Below, piece by piece: positions 42,938 through 52,981 of a DNA stretch of 64,000 nucleotides; position 1 is the first letter of the stretch, and each line of letters starts with the position of its first letter. Source of the stretch: Zobellella maritima (GTDB lineage Bacteria > Pseudomonadota > Gammaproteobacteria > Enterobacterales > Aeromonadaceae). Below the pieces are notes generated by a model, which was not told the origin of the DNA, searched no databases, and saw nothing but the letters and a program-made list of their open reading frames with translations. The stretch covers positions 1,424,602 through 1,488,601 of the forward strand of contig NZ_QCZE01000001.1 of the NCBI RefSeq assembly GCF_003075035.1, read 5' to 3'. The translations under genes were made by a program, and so were the position numbers.

Positions 42938-44389
42938 ATGGAAATTAAAGATAATAAAATAAAGTTAAATGTTGATATCACTGAAGATGTTTGGGGAAAA
43001 GTAAAACAGCTAGTTCATAACAATGATGATGTGGGACTGTATATCTCTAATGCAAATATTGAACTAACTAATTGGGATATACCTAAAGCTATTAGTGGTA
43101 TTCATATTGAAAAATGTGTGTTTAAAATGCGCACAGATTTGTCTGGCTTGGAACGTGGCCGTTATTTAATTATAAAATATTGCTCTAGAGGTGATTTTTT
43201 CAGTAGCCTTAACATAAAAAATGTAGATTGTAGATTTTTTGAATTTTGTGATGAAAAACCAAAGTATAAAAATATTGACGAAAGTTTATATGTTTCGCCC
43301 AACATAGAAAATAGTGTATTTCATCATTGCTTATATACGTCAATTGATGCTCCTGTATTTAAGAAAGTATATTTTATAGATAAATTCACTTATGCATCAT
43401 TTAATCGGCGCAATGAAGAAAATATATGGTTTAATGATTGTGTTTTTGTTGATTTTTTAGAGGCTAAATTTTTCAACACAAATAGACTATCGATACATAT
43501 TAATGATTGCAATGCTGTATCGAAAGATAAAGATTATAATCCATCGATTAATTTTTACTTTAATGACGTAAACATTAAAAGCCTAGCAATAAAAAACTCA
43601 AATTTAGAATATGTAAACTTCAATCTATTTCGAAAGGAAATAGAGATGATTGATATTTTAAAATCTAAAATTAATCGATTGGAATTATATACTGTAGACG
43701 ATATAGATGCTCCCAAGAGAATTTATAGTATAAGCATAATAAATTCTTATATCGATGAATTACTTCTAAATAATCGATACATTGTTCATTCTTTGCGCTT
43801 TAATGACAGTACATTTAATAATCCGCCACAAATGTTTGGCGCTAACATGCCACACGGAAGTATTTTTCCTAGTAAAGAGAATTTTTTGAGTAGAAAAGGA
43901 GATGCTGACGCATCTTGCTATCGAACACTTAGATATTTTATGGAATCACAAAGAGACCGAGAACTGGAGGGTGTCTTTTTCACTTTAGAACAAGAAAGTT
44001 TATTAAATAAGTTTGAGGGCTTTAAAAAGCATTTAAGCCTTAATTACTTTTATTCTAAAATCTCAAATTATGGGACAAATTATAGAAGACCATTAGTAAT
44101 TCTTTTTATCTTGGTATTATTATTTACTCTACTTTACTCTTGTTTATTATCTCCAAGAATATCACCACAACTTCCGATTGACTGGAAATTACTTGTAAAT
44201 TCGTTTGTTTTTACACTAAAGCAAACACTTCAACCATTTTCTTCATTAAGGAGTGTTGCACCACTTTCTATTAAAAACCCCCAATTAAATGATTTATTTA
44301 TAATCGTTGGTGTTTTAAATAGTCTTCTTTCAATAACATGTTTAACACTGTCTGGGCTGGCCATTCGCTGGAAATTTAAGAGAGGATAA
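42938..44389 (+). CDS. AT-rich gene: beta-helix-like protein with C-terminal membrane domain, unrecognised family
   Basis: A 483-aa protein with no specific match recalled. Composition (rich in Ile, Asn, Lys, Phe, Ser) and AT-rich codons differ sharply from its GC-rich neighbours, suggesting transfer. The N-terminal ~330 residues look like irregular repeated strands, as in degenerate pentapeptide/right-handed beta-helix proteins. A linker (CYRTLRYFMESQRDRELEGVFFTLEQESLL) and the YGTNYRRPL motif precede a transmembrane helix (about residues 389-408), a re-entrant-like segment (NSFVFTLKQTLQPF), and a final helix (about 450-475). This resembles pentapeptide proteins with a channel-like C-terminus. 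The start is ATG 42938; TTG 42893 is possible. A membrane-linked defence or toxin role is only speculation. Confidence 0.7.
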   Translation: MEIKDNKIKLNVDITEDVWGKVKQLVHNNDDVGLYISNANIELTNWDIPKAISGIHIEKCVFKMRTDLSGLERGRYLIIKYCSRGDFFSSLNIKNVDCRFFEFCDEKPKYKNIDESLYVSPNIENSVFHHCLYTSIDAPVFKKVYFIDKFTYASFNRRNEENIWFNDCVFVDFLEAKFFNTNRLSIHINDCNAVSKDKDYNPSINFYFNDVNIKSLAIKNSNLEYVNFNLFRKEIEMIDILKSKINRLELYTVDDIDAPKRIYSISIINSYIDELLLNNRYIVHSLRFNDSTFNNPPQMFGANMPHGSIFPSKENFLSRKGDADASCYRTLRYFMESQRDRELEGVFFTLEQESLLNKFEGFKKHLSLNYFYSKISNYGTNYRRPLVILFILVLLFTLLYSCLLSPRISPQLPIDWKLLVNSFVFTLKQTLQPFSSLRSVAPLSIKNPQLNDLFIIVGVLNSLLSITCLTLSGLAIRWKFKRG

Positions 44390-44810
44390 TGGAAGTGTTC
44401 TAATACAGAGCCAAACTTGCTAACAATACGATCCAATTGACCTCATACTATCACGATTTTTGGTTCCCCAAATTAGCGCAATAGCTTGACACTTGAACTT
44501 CGCGTTATGCATCAGAAAAACGGTTTACAGGTAAATAGAAGTTGTAATGAAAATACTGATATTGGGTGTCTTTGCGACAGTGATGATTGATTTTTAGGCT
44601 ATTTTCACAAAAAAGCCCTAAAGTTACCGAAAAGCAATTGGGCAATGGTTGGTCGGTGAGTAGGTCATATCCAAAAAGGAAAGTTAACCCATAACCCAGT
44701 TAGTTCTTCTCCATAGATAAATTACGAAAATATAATGGGTTGGGCATTACATTGTCTTATCGGCGTTATTTGAGAAAATACCATCTGTCATTTGCAACTG
44801 GCTCATTATA
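44390..44810. other. AT-rich intergenic stretch after the AT-rich gene
   Basis: About 420 bases of low-GC sequence with no convincing gene. A 16-codon reading frame (44547-44597) has no clear ribosome site. Some loose repeats of CCCATAACCCA / TGGGTTGGG appear between 44680 and 44745. It is probably the rear part of the acquired AT-rich segment. Confidence 0.5.
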
Positions 44811-44840
44811 AAAAAGCCCCGCTGCTCAGCGGGGCTTTTT
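44811..44840 (-). terminator. Terminator of the gcv operon (bidirectional)
   Basis: AAAAAGCCCCGCTG / CAGCGGGGCTTTTT with a minimal loop forms a perfect stem whose arms supply A- and T-runs on both sides. It lies 36 bases beyond the gcvP stop. Confidence 0.88.
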
Positions 44841-44876
44841 ATTTACTTACTCAACTCAGGGTCTGTAATAGTCCGC

Positions 44877-47759
44877 TTACTCGCCGTAGGCTTCGGTCGG
44901 CAGGCAGCTACAGAACAGGTTGCGGTCGCCGAACACATCGTCGATACGGTTGACGGTGGGCCAGAACTTGGAACGACGCACGTCGGCGGAGGGGAATACC
45001 GCCAGCTCGCGGCTGTAGGCACGGTTCCACTCGGCATCCATCACGTCATCCTGGGTATGCGGGGCATTGACCAGGGGGTTGTCTTCCAGGGTCCAGGTGC
45101 CGTTTTCCACCTGACGGATTTCTTCACGGATCTGCTTCATGGCGAAGATGAAACGGTCGATCTCGGCCTTGGACTCGGATTCGGTCGGTTCGATCATCAG
45201 GGTGCCGGCTACCGGGAAGCTCATGGTCGGCGCATGGAAACCGAAGTCATTCAGGCGCTTGGCCACGTCCATTTCGCTGATGCCACAGGCCTCTTTCAGC
45301 GGGCGCAGATCCACGATGCACTCGTGGGCCACCCGATCGTTACGGCCGGTGTAGAGCACGGAGTAGTCTTCGGCCAGGCTCTTCATCAGGTAGTTGGCAT
45401 TGAGAATGGCCAGCTGGGTAGAGCGCTTCAGACCTTCGTCGCCCAGCAGGGCGATATACATCCAGCTGATCGGCAGTATGCTGGCCGAACCGAACGGGGC
45501 GGCAGACACGGCGCCGTTGTCACGGCTGTCCTTATCGGTTTTTACCACCGCATGACCGGCCACGAACGGCGCCAGGTGCGCCTTCACGCCGATGGGGCCC
45601 ATGCCGGGGCCGCCGCCGCCGTGCGGGATGGCGAAGGTCTTGTGCAGGTTCAGGTGCGAGACATCGCCGCCGATAAAGCCGGGCGAGGTAATTCCCACCT
45701 GGGCGTTCATGTTGGCGCCGTCCATATACACCTGGCCGCCGTAGCTGTGGATCACCTCGCAGATTTCGCGGATGCTCTCTTCGTATACGCCGTGGGTAGA
45801 CGGATAAGTGGCCATGATGCAAGACAGGTTCTCGCCCGCTTCCGCCGCCTTGGCCTTGAGATCGGCCATGTCGACGTTACCTTTCTTGTCGCAGGCCACC
45901 ACGATCACCTTCATGTTGGCCATCTGGGCAGAGGCCGGGTTGGTGCCGTGGGCGGAGCTCGGGATCAGGCAGATGTCACGATGGCCTTCACCACGGGACT
46001 CGTGGTATTTCTTGATGGCCAGCAGGCCGGCGTACTCGCCCTGGGCGCCCGAGTTGGGCTGGATGCAAATGGCATCGTAACCGGTGACCTTCACCAGCCA
46101 GTCTTCCAGCTCGGCAATGATCTGCTGATAACCCTGGGTCTGATCCAACGGCGCAAAGGGGTGGATCTGGGCCAGCTCGGGCCAGCTCACCGGCACCATC
46201 TCGGCGGTGGCGTTGAGCTTCATGGTACAGGAGCCCAGGGAGATCATGCCGTAGTTGAGCGCCAGATCCTTCATTTCCAGCTTGTGGATATAACGCAGCA
46301 TCTCGGTTTCGGAGTGATACTTGTTGAACACTTCGTGAGTCAGGATGGCGTTGTCGCGCTGCAGTTCGGCCGGGATCGAGCCGGTGCCGGCAGCGGCCTT
46401 GGTGTCCAGGGCCTCTACGTCCAGGCCGTGGCTTTCACCCAGGAAGATATCGAACAGCTCGGCCACGTCACCGCGGGTGGTGGTTTCCGACAAAGACACG
46501 CCCAAGGCACCGTCCAGATCGGTACGCAGGTTCACGCCTTTGGCCAGGGCACGCTTGATGATGGCGTCCTTGTCTGCAGTAACCACGGTCAGGGTGTCGA
46601 ACCAGGTGTCGTGCTTGAGCTGCACACCCTTGGCCTTGAGGCCCAGCGCCAGGATATCGGTCAGCCGGTGTACGCGGTTGGCGATGCGCTTGAGGCCTTC
46701 CGGGCCATGGTAGACCGCGAAGAAGCTGGACATGTTGGCCAGCAGCACCTGAGCGGTACAGATGTTGGAGTTGGCCTTTTCGCGGCGGATATGCTGCTCG
46801 CGGGTCTGCATCGCCATGCGCAGCGCCGGCTTGCCACGGGTGTCTTTAGACACGCCGATGATCCGGCCCGGCAGGGAGCGCTTGTGGGCGTCGCGGGTGG
46901 CGAAGAAGGCGGCGTGCGGGCCACCGTAACCCATGGGTACGCCAAAGCGCTGGGCGTTGCCCAGTACCACGTCGGCGCCCAGGGCGCCCGGGGCTTTCAG
47001 CAGCACCAGGGAGAGGATGTCGGCAGCCACACAGGCGATGCCCTTCTGGCCCTGAACCTTCTCGATCAGGCCCTTGATGTCACGGATCTGGCCGGTGGTG
47101 GACGGGTACTGGAACAGGGCACCGAACACCTGGTGCTCAACCACGGCCTCGGCCGGGGCAACCACAATCTCGAAACCGTAGTGCACGGCGCGCTCCTTGA
47201 CCACGTCGATGGTCTGGGGGTGCACGTCATCGCCGATAAAGAAGATATTGGCTTTCTTGTTCTTGCTGACCCGCTTGGCCAGGGACATGGCCTCGGCGGC
47301 GGCGGTGGCTTCGTCCAGCAGCGAGGCGCTGGCCAAGTCCAGGCCAGTCAGATCCTGAGTCAGTTGCTGGAAATTGAGCAGTGCTTCCAGGCGACCCTGG
47401 GCAATCTCCGGCTGATAAGGCGTATAGGCGGTATACCAGCCCGGATTTTCCAGCACGTTGCGCTGAATAACCAGGGGCACATGGGTATTGTGATAGCCCA
47501 TGCCGATATAGCTCTTGTTGACCTTATTTTGCTGGGCCAGGGATTTCAGGTAGGCCAGGGCCTCAACTTCGGTGCGGCTGGCACCGATGCCCAGCGGCTG
47601 GTCGTTGAGGATGTTGGCGGGCACGGTCTGGTGGATCAGGTCATCCAGCGACTCGGCGCCGACCACGGCCAGCATCTCGGCCACGTCCTGGTCGGTCGGG
47701 CCGATATGGCGACCGATAAAGGCATTATTCTGCTCAAGTTCAAACAAAGACTGGGTCAT
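44877..47759 (-). CDS. gcvP: Glycine dehydrogenase (decarboxylating), P-protein
   Basis: A 960-aa PLP enzyme that decarboxylates glycine and transfers the aminomethyl group to the lipoyl arm of GcvH. It has the usual two halves: N-terminal ([19 protein letters not shown]..., [23 protein letters not shown]) and C-terminal ([29 protein letters not shown]), with the PLP lysine in [21 protein letters not shown] (about residue 709). The start at 47759 ([13 protein letters not shown] ahead) is used instead of the longer in-frame start. Length matches GcvP. It is third in gcvT-gcvH-gcvP. Confidence 0.97.
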   Translation of the reverse strand: MTQSLFELEQNNAFIGRHIGPTDQDVAEMLAVVGAESLDDLIHQTVPANILNDQPLGIGASRTEVEALAYLKSLAQQNKVNKSYIGMGYHNTHVPLVIQRNVLENPGWYTAYTPYQPEIAQGRLEALLNFQQLTQDLTGLDLASASLLDEATAAAEAMSLAKRVSKNKKANIFFIGDDVHPQTIDVVKERAVHYGFEIVVAPAEAVVEHQVFGALFQYPSTTGQIRDIKGLIEKVQGQKGIACVAADILSLVLLKAPGALGADVVLGNAQRFGVPMGYGGPHAAFFATRDAHKRSLPGRIIGVSKDTRGKPALRMAMQTREQHIRREKANSNICTAQVLLANMSSFFAVYHGPEGLKRIANRVHRLTDILALGLKAKGVQLKHDTWFDTLTVVTADKDAIIKRALAKGVNLRTDLDGALGVSLSETTTRGDVAELFDIFLGESHGLDVEALDTKAAAGTGSIPAELQRDNAILTHEVFNKYHSETEMLRYIHKLEMKDLALNYGMISLGSCTMKLNATAEMVPVSWPELAQIHPFAPLDQTQGYQQIIAELEDWLVKVTGYDAICIQPNSGAQGEYAGLLAIKKYHESRGEGHRDICLIPSSAHGTNPASAQMANMKVIVVACDKKGNVDMADLKAKAAEAGENLSCIMATYPSTHGVYEESIREICEVIHSYGGQVYMDGANMNAQVGITSPGFIGGDVSHLNLHKTFAIPHGGGGPGMGPIGVKAHLAPFVAGHAVVKTDKDSRDNGAVSAAPFGSASILPISWMYIALLGDEGLKRSTQLAILNANYLMKSLAEDYSVLYTGRNDRVAHECIVDLRPLKEACGISEMDVAKRLNDFGFHAPTMSFPVAGTLMIEPTESESKAEIDRFIFAMKQIREEIRQVENGTWTLEDNPLVNAPHTQDDVMDAEWNRAYSRELAVFPSADVRRSKFWPTVNRIDDVFGDRNLFCSCLPTEAYGE

Positions 47760-47956
47760 ATTCTTAACTTCCTTAACAGGCCAGCAGCCTGGAGCCATAC
47801 AGACTACCGGCCCTGGGGGATTCATTTACCGGCAAGGTCTGACATTGGATTATTGCACGTCGGTCAAGGGGCCTGCTTCGCCCACATGCCGTGGCCGAAG
47901 CGGTCCCCTTACCGTCCATCCGGCAACGGATGCTGCCCGGATGAATCAACATCAAC

Positions 47957-47979
47957 AAAGCCCCCTGTTCGGGGGCTTG
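47957..47979 (-). terminator. Hairpin just after gcvH
   Basis: AAGCCCCC / GGGGGCTT with a five-base loop starts 4 bases past the gcvH stop (minus strand) and is followed by TTGTTG. It could partly terminate gcvTH transcripts before gcvP or stabilise the gcvTH message. Confidence 0.55.
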
Positions 47980-47982
47980 TGC

Positions 47983-48372
47983 TTATTCTTCGTCGATGCT
48001 GTTTTCGTAGCCTTCGGCATTCAGCAGCTCGTCCAGCTCGGACGCGTCGGCCAGCTTGATGCGGAACAACCAGCCGTCACCGAACGGATCTGAGTTGACC
48101 AGCTCGGGGCTGTCTTCCAGCGCGTCGTTCACGGCAAGGATTTCGCCGCTCACCGGGGAGTAGATATCGGAAGCAGCCTTAACGGACTCGGCCACGGCGC
48201 AATCTTCGCCGGCATCAACGGTACGGCCCACTTCAGGCAGCTCAACGAACACCATGTCACCCAACAGGTCCTGAGCATGCTCGGTAATACCGATCACCGC
48301 TTCGCCGTTCTCTTCAACCCGCACCCACTCGTGAGACTGGGCATATTTCAATTCGCTGGGGATATTGCTCAT
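47983..48372 (-). CDS. gcvH: Glycine cleavage system H protein
   Basis: A 129-aa lipoyl carrier protein. The lipoylated lysine is in [19 protein letters not shown] (about residue 65), and [17 protein letters not shown] and [20 protein letters not shown] are typical. It shuttles aminomethyl groups between GcvP, GcvT and lipoamide dehydrogenase. It starts 32 bases after gcvT. A hairpin stands just after its stop. Confidence 0.97.
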   Translation of the reverse strand: MSNIPSELKYAQSHEWVRVEENGEAVIGITEHAQDLLGDMVFVELPEVGRTVDAGEDCAVAESVKAASDIYSPVSGEILAVNDALEDSPELVNSDPFGDGWLFRIKLADASELDELLNAEGYENSIDEE

Positions 48373-48404
48373 TTCGTTGTTCCTCTTAATTCTTAAACTG
48401 GTTC

Positions 48405-49508
48405 TTAAAATTCGGCGACTGCTTTACCGAACCGGACAAATGAGGGCTTGACCACAGAAACCGGCAGCCATTTTTTACGCAATTCGACTTCCGCATTGGC
48501 ACCTATACCGCGGGGAACCCGCGCCAGGGCAATGCTGTGTCCCAGTGTAGGCGAGAAGGTGCCGGAAGTAATAACACCAAGTTGCTCATTACCCTGTTCA
48601 TCGGTAAAACGCACCTGGGTGCCGGCGCGCAGCACGCCTTTTTCTTTCATTACCAGGCCAACCAGTTTGGGCTGACTGCCTTCGGCTTTCTGGGCTTCGA
48701 GCACGCTGCGACCGATAAAGTCACGCTCGGCCGGCTCCCAGGCGATAGTCCAGGCCATGTTGGCGGCCAGCGGGGACACGGTTTCGTCCATGTCCTGGCC
48801 ATAGAGGTTCATACCCGCTTCCAGGCGCAGGGTATCCCGGGCACCCAGGCCACAGGGACGCACGCCCGCGGCCAGCAGGGCATTCCACAGCTCGGCGGCG
48901 GCGCTGGCAGGAACCACAATCTCGTAGCCGTCTTCACCGGTGTAACCGGTAGAGGCGATAAACAGCTCGCCCGACTGCACGCCGAAGAAGGGTTTCATCC
49001 CCTCGACCGCGGCATTCTGCTCAGCGGTGAATACTTGGGCGGCCTTGGCCTTGGCGTTGGGGCCCTGTACCGCGATCATCGCCAGCTCGGGACGCTCGGT
49101 GAGGGTGACATCAAAGCCCTGCGCCTGCTTGTTCATCCAGGCCAGATCCTTGTCACGGGTAGCGGAGTTGACGATCATGCGATAGTTGTCGTCAGAGAAG
49201 AAATAGGTGATCAGATCATCGATGACGCCGCCCTGCTCGTTGAGCATGCCGCTATAGATGGCCTTGCCGGGCTGGGTCAGGCGAGCCACGTCGTTGGCGA
49301 GCAGTCGTTGCAGGAAGGCCTTGGCCTGGCCGCCCTTGACGTCGACGATGGTCATGTGGGAGACGTCGAACATGCCGGCATCCTGACGGACGGCATGGTG
49401 TTCCTCAAGCTGGGAACCATAGTTGATGGGCATATCCCAACCGTGAAAATCCACCATCTTGGCACCGGCTTCCAGGTGCTGGGGATGCAAAACTGTTTGC
49501 TGAGTCAT
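48405..49508 (-). CDS. gcvT: Aminomethyltransferase (glycine cleavage T protein)
   Basis: A 367-aa tetrahydrofolate-dependent aminomethyltransferase that makes 5,10-methylene-THF from the H-protein-bound aminomethyl group. Visible motifs: [55 protein letters not shown] and [22 protein letters not shown]. Start MTQQTVL at 49508 is used because the extension has no similarity and the length fits E. coli GcvT (364 aa). It is the first gene of the operon; no glycine riboswitch is recognised upstream. Confidence 0.97.
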   Translation of the reverse strand: MTQQTVLHPQHLEAGAKMVDFHGWDMPINYGSQLEEHHAVRQDAGMFDVSHMTIVDVKGGQAKAFLQRLLANDVARLTQPGKAIYSGMLNEQGGVIDDLITYFFSDDNYRMIVNSATRDKDLAWMNKQAQGFDVTLTERPELAMIAVQGPNAKAKAAQVFTAEQNAAVEGMKPFFGVQSGELFIASTGYTGEDGYEIVVPASAAAELWNALLAAGVRPCGLGARDTLRLEAGMNLYGQDMDETVSPLAANMAWTIAWEPAERDFIGRSVLEAQKAEGSQPKLVGLVMKEKGVLRAGTQVRFTDEQGNEQLGVITSGTFSPTLGHSIALARVPRGIGANAEVELRKKWLPVSVVKPSFVRFGKAVAEF

Positions 49509-49604
49509 GGCTCTATCCTTTTCTTCAGGCCTGGCCTGTAAGCGATAATCCGATATTGCCCCTTGATTATACTCAAGCGGGCCGCCGATAGAACCGGAAC
49601 GCAC

Positions 49605-49828
49605 TCAAAAAAAACTAATCATTAGCCGAAGGTTAAAATAATGTGACCAATAAAACAACAGAGTCTTAAACCACAAAATAAAGAATATGAAGATTAAAAA
49701 TCCAAATAGACCTATAAGTCCAGCTATAGAGCAAAACAAATTATATAAAAATGGACAAAACGCAGATTAGTTCACGGATGCACAGCCTGGAAAAGGCCAA
49801 GATAAACTAATCAAAAAACATCATCGGA
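49605..49828. other. AT-rich intergenic stretch between gcvT and ubiI
   Basis: About 220 bases of markedly low GC between GC-rich genes. It includes a 27-codon reading frame on the plus strand (49687-49770, MKIKNPNRPISPAIEQN...) with only a weak ribosome site, repeated ACTAATC/GATTAGT words, and the plus-strand hairpin at 49806-49836. It also must contain the gcvT promoter. No recognised riboswitch or known sRNA. Confidence 0.5.
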
Positions 49829-49836
49829 TTAGTTTT
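49806..49836 (+). terminator. Terminator-like hairpin on the plus strand with no recognised upstream gene
   Basis: AAACTAATC and GATTAGTTT (9-bp arms) around an A-rich 14-base loop, followed by TTTT. The T-run is in the plus direction, yet both neighbouring genes are on the minus strand, so if real it ends a small plus-strand RNA. It partly overlaps the ubiI 3' end. A long loop and AT-only stem lower confidence. Confidence 0.35.
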
Positions 49837-51040
49837 TTTCAGGCTGACACAGCCCGGGTAGCTGTCCGCTTGTACCCAGGGCATGCTCGGCAAAGACACG
49901 TTTAACCTGCGGCAAACTGTTGGTGATGCCCAGGCCCAGGCCGCGGATCACCGGCGCCAGGGGCAGGCGCACTCCGAACAGCCGCTTTAACGCTTCCATG
50001 GCCGCCAGCAGGGTCGCGGCCTCTGCCTTACGCCAACGTTCAAAGCGTTTCAGCTGATCATACTGGCCGATATCCCCCCCTTTCGCCTGGGTCTTGCCCA
50101 GGGTTTCCGCCAGGGCGGCCGCATCCAGCAGGCCCAGGTTCACTCCCTGTCCCGCCAGGGGATGCACGGTATGGGCCGCATCGCCGACCAGCGCCCAGCG
50201 GGGACCACAAAATTGCTTGCTGTAGCGGGCCCGCAGCGGGATGCTCTGCCGCGGCCCCAGTACCCGGCACAAGCCCATACGCAGATCAAAGGCGTGAGAC
50301 AGCGCCTTGTTGAAGGCGGCGTCATCCATCCGGGTGAGCTCCTCGGCCCGCTCCGGCGGACAGGACCAAACGATGGAACATTGGTGGGCATCGGCCAGCG
50401 GCAGGAAGGCCAGGATTTCCTGACCTCGGAAGATTTGTCGGGCGGTCTGATCATGGGGCTCGGCGGTGTTGATGGTGGCCACCAGGGCGGCATGATCATA
50501 ATCCCACTCCACCAGCCCGGGGTTCAGCTGTTCACGCACCGATGAGCGGGCGCCGTCGGCCCCCACCAGCAGGCGTCCGGTAATGGGAGTACCGTCTTCC
50601 AGCAGCACAAATACCCCCTGCTCGCCCGCCGCCATCTTGCTGGCCCGGGCAGGCATGTGCAGCCGGATGTGGCCGCTGGCCCGGGCTGCCGCCAGCAGAG
50701 ACTGTTGCAGCAGGTTGTTTTCAACGATATGGCCCAGCCTGGGTTGCTGTACCTCCTGGGCGGAGAAATGAATGCGTCCGAAACTGTCCGCTTCCCAGAC
50801 TTCCATTTCGCTGTAAGGGCCGAGCCGTTCACCCTGCCCGGGCCAGGCGCCCAGCCGCTCAAGCAGGGTCTGGGAAGCCAGGTTAATGGCGCTGACCCGA
50901 TTGTCGGGGATCTCGGGCACATGGCCATCCGGCATCTGACCTTCAATCACCGCCGCCGTCAGCCCGGTGTCCTTCAGGGCCAGGGCCAGGGTCAACCCCA
51001 CCAGCCCGCCGCCGATAATAATCACATCTACTGCTTGCAT
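49829..51040 (-). CDS. ubiI: 2-octaprenylphenol hydroxylase UbiI
   Basis: A 403-aa FAD-dependent monooxygenase catalysing C5 hydroxylation in ubiquinone biosynthesis. It has the N-terminal dinucleotide-binding IIGGGLVGLTLALAL (GxGxxG), the DG motif in LLVGADGARSSVREQL, and the GD motif LVGDAAHTVHPLAGQGVNLGLLDA. It starts 3 bases after ubiH ends, so the pair is an operon. An oxygen-requiring enzyme of aerobic quinone synthesis. Confidence 0.94.
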   Translation of the reverse strand: MQAVDVIIIGGGLVGLTLALALKDTGLTAAVIEGQMPDGHVPEIPDNRVSAINLASQTLLERLGAWPGQGERLGPYSEMEVWEADSFGRIHFSAQEVQQPRLGHIVENNLLQQSLLAAARASGHIRLHMPARASKMAAGEQGVFVLLEDGTPITGRLLVGADGARSSVREQLNPGLVEWDYDHAALVATINTAEPHDQTARQIFRGQEILAFLPLADAHQCSIVWSCPPERAEELTRMDDAAFNKALSHAFDLRMGLCRVLGPRQSIPLRARYSKQFCGPRWALVGDAAHTVHPLAGQGVNLGLLDAAALAETLGKTQAKGGDIGQYDQLKRFERWRKAEAATLLAAMEALKRLFGVRLPLAPVIRGLGLGITNSLPQVKRVFAEHALGTSGQLPGLCQPEKN

Positions 51041-51043
51041 GAA

Positions 51044-52234
51044 TTACCTCTTGCCCATGGCGCGCCACGCCAGCTTGTCTTTCCAGGAGCGGATGCCGGC
51101 CATGGCCATCAGCCCCAGGTTACGACCGGCCACCAGCGGCCAGTGATTGTTGGAGAACATCAGTGCCAGCCCCGTGGTCAGTCGGGTGGTCGTGGCTTGA
51201 TCCGCCTGTCGCTTGGCACCATAGCCGCTGAGCACCGGATAGCTGCCGATATCCTGCCCCTGTGCCAGGGCGCATTGAATACTGTCGACCAGATCCGCTA
51301 CATCCCGCAGGCCAAGGTTGAAACCCTGGCCGGCGATGGGGTGCAACAGGTGGGCCGCATTGCCCACCAGAACACACCTGTGATGCCAGGGCTTAAGCAA
51401 CTGGTCCAACGCCAGGGGATAGAGGTGCCGTTGCCCAACCCGCTTGAGACGCCCCAGCCGGTAACCAAAGAGCTGCTGCAACCGGTCCAGGAAGGCGTCA
51501 TCCGGCAGTTGCATGATGGCTGCGGCATGCTCCGGGTGGGCACACCACACCAGGGAGCTACGCCCGCCGGACATGGGCAGCAGCGCCACCGGCCCCTGCT
51601 CGGTAAAGCGTTCAAAGGCGCGGCCTTCCGGCATGACGCCGGTTTCAATATTGGCAATAACCGCACTCTGGCCGTAATCCAGCCGCTCACTTTGCAACCC
51701 CAGTCGCCGTCGGACGGGCGACTGAACCCCGTCGGCCGCCACCAGCAGCTCGCCAGACAGCGAACGGCCATCGCTCAATACCAGCCTGACCTGCTGTGGC
51801 TGCTGTTCCAGCTGGTCGATCTGGGCGGGGCAATAGAGATGAATATTGGCCATGTCGCTCATGGCCTGATAAAGCACGGCTCCGACCGGCTGCAGCTCAA
51901 CCACATAGCCCAGCGCCGGCAACCGGTATTCTGCGGCCTGCATCTGTAGCTGACCGAAATGGCCCCGATCCGAGACATGGATATGGGTAATGGGAGTGGC
52001 AAGCTCCGCTAGCCGGGACCAGAGTCCCAGGCTTTCGAGCAGTTCCCGGCTATGCCAGGCCAGGGCGATACTCCGGGCATCAAAGCCCGGGTGCGCCGCC
52101 AAATCGGGGGGAGCCGCTTCTATCACGGCGATTTGCAACGGCCGGCCATCAAGCCGGTGGAGCCTGGCCAGGCTTAAGGCCAGCACGGCACCGGCCATGC
52201 CGGCACCATTGATAACCACATCATATTGAGACAT
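51044..52234 (-). CDS. ubiH: 2-octaprenyl-6-methoxyphenol hydroxylase UbiH
   Basis: A 396-aa paralogue of UbiI, carrying out C1 hydroxylation in ubiquinone synthesis. Motifs: VVINGAGMAGAVLALSL, FDARSIALAWHSRELLESLGLW (UbiH-specific), LVAADGVQSPVRRRL and LVGNAAHLLHPIAGQGFNLGLRD. The start is placed at ATG 52234; the upstream TTG is in frame but less likely. The gene lies 26 bases after ygfB, as in enteric pepP/ygfB-ubiH-ubiI. Confidence 0.94.
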   Translation of the reverse strand: MSQYDVVINGAGMAGAVLALSLARLHRLDGRPLQIAVIEAAPPDLAAHPGFDARSIALAWHSRELLESLGLWSRLAELATPITHIHVSDRGHFGQLQMQAAEYRLPALGYVVELQPVGAVLYQAMSDMANIHLYCPAQIDQLEQQPQQVRLVLSDGRSLSGELLVAADGVQSPVRRRLGLQSERLDYGQSAVIANIETGVMPEGRAFERFTEQGPVALLPMSGGRSSLVWCAHPEHAAAIMQLPDDAFLDRLQQLFGYRLGRLKRVGQRHLYPLALDQLLKPWHHRCVLVGNAAHLLHPIAGQGFNLGLRDVADLVDSIQCALAQGQDIGSYPVLSGYGAKRQADQATTTRLTTGLALMFSNNHWPLVAGRNLGLMAMAGIRSWKDKLAWRAMGKR

Positions 52235-52260
52235 AGGCAAGCGGAATACCGGGATCTAAC

Positions 52261-52827
52261 TTAGTGCAGGGTCGGGCGCTTGGGAACCGGCTGGCCCTTG
52301 CCGAACTCTTCGAAGGCCAGGGTGACCCCCAGTTTGAGATGCTCGTACAAAACCACGAAGGCAGCTTCGTTTTCTTCGTCTTCCTGATCGAACTCGGAAG
52401 ACAGCTGGGTGATCCCGCTGATGTCCTGGATCATTTCCCGCAGTTCGGCGGATGCCTTGTTCAGCTCCTGCTGCACCACACCGAAACCGGCCAGGAAGGC
52501 GCCCGCCCATTCAATCAGGGCATCGATACGCTCATCCAGGGGGGTGTCGTCCTGGGGCAGTAACAGCTCAAACTGGCCCTGGCTCAGCAGATCATCATAG
52601 ATACGGTAAAACAGCATGTTGACCGCTTTTTTCAGTTCCGCCGGCAGGCCGAAGTCGTCGTTGAGCAGGGCATTGAAGTGTTGCTGCCAGCGCACATCGT
52701 CCTTGGCCATGCCACCGCTGATCAAACCGCAGAGGACGCCGTGCACCTCGGCGGGGGTGATGACCATGTTGTGCTGCTCCAGCAACTCGGAGAATGCATC
52801 GTAATCAAGTCGGGCCTTGTCGTTCAT
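52261..52827 (-). CDS. ygfB: UPF0149 family protein YgfB
   Basis: A 188-aa helical protein of the YgfB/YecA type. It has the FSELLEQHNMVITPAEVHGVLCGLISGGM start and the WAGAFLAGFGVVQQ... SELREMIQDISGIT segment of the family. Conserved next to ubiH in gammaproteobacteria. Its function is undefined, although in Pseudomonas YgfB affects regulation of AmpDh3. It is divergent from zapA. Confidence 0.92.
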   Translation of the reverse strand: MNDKARLDYDAFSELLEQHNMVITPAEVHGVLCGLISGGMAKDDVRWQQHFNALLNDDFGLPAELKKAVNMLFYRIYDDLLSQGQFELLLPQDDTPLDERIDALIEWAGAFLAGFGVVQQELNKASAELREMIQDISGITQLSSEFDQEDEENEAAFVVLYEHLKLGVTLAFEEFGKGQPVPKRPTLH

Positions 52828-52981
52828 TATTTACTCGAATATGCAGAATACTGTCCAGAATATCGCTGATCCTAGCACCGCAACCCCCGCCAAACCAGTA
52901 CAACCCCTTGAAACTTCTAATAGGCCCCTATATAGTCGCCAGAACTTTTTCGCCCCATCGTGCACGCCACCTGAGGAACAC

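Noticed and set aside
44547-44597. 16-codon reading frame in the AT-rich tail (MKILILGVFATVMIDF)
   Set aside because: No ribosome site and too short to support as a gene.
45057-48059. 1000-codon open frame on the plus strand opposite gcvP and gcvH
   Set aside because: It is antisense to clear gcvP and gcvH and has Gly/His/Val-rich composition typical of shadow frames in GC-rich DNA, with no ribosome site or domain.
49509-49828. Glycine riboswitch upstream of gcvT
   Set aside because: No GGAGAG-type or CGCCGAAGG-type tandem aptamer cores were seen on the minus strand; the region is too AT-rich and short of structure.
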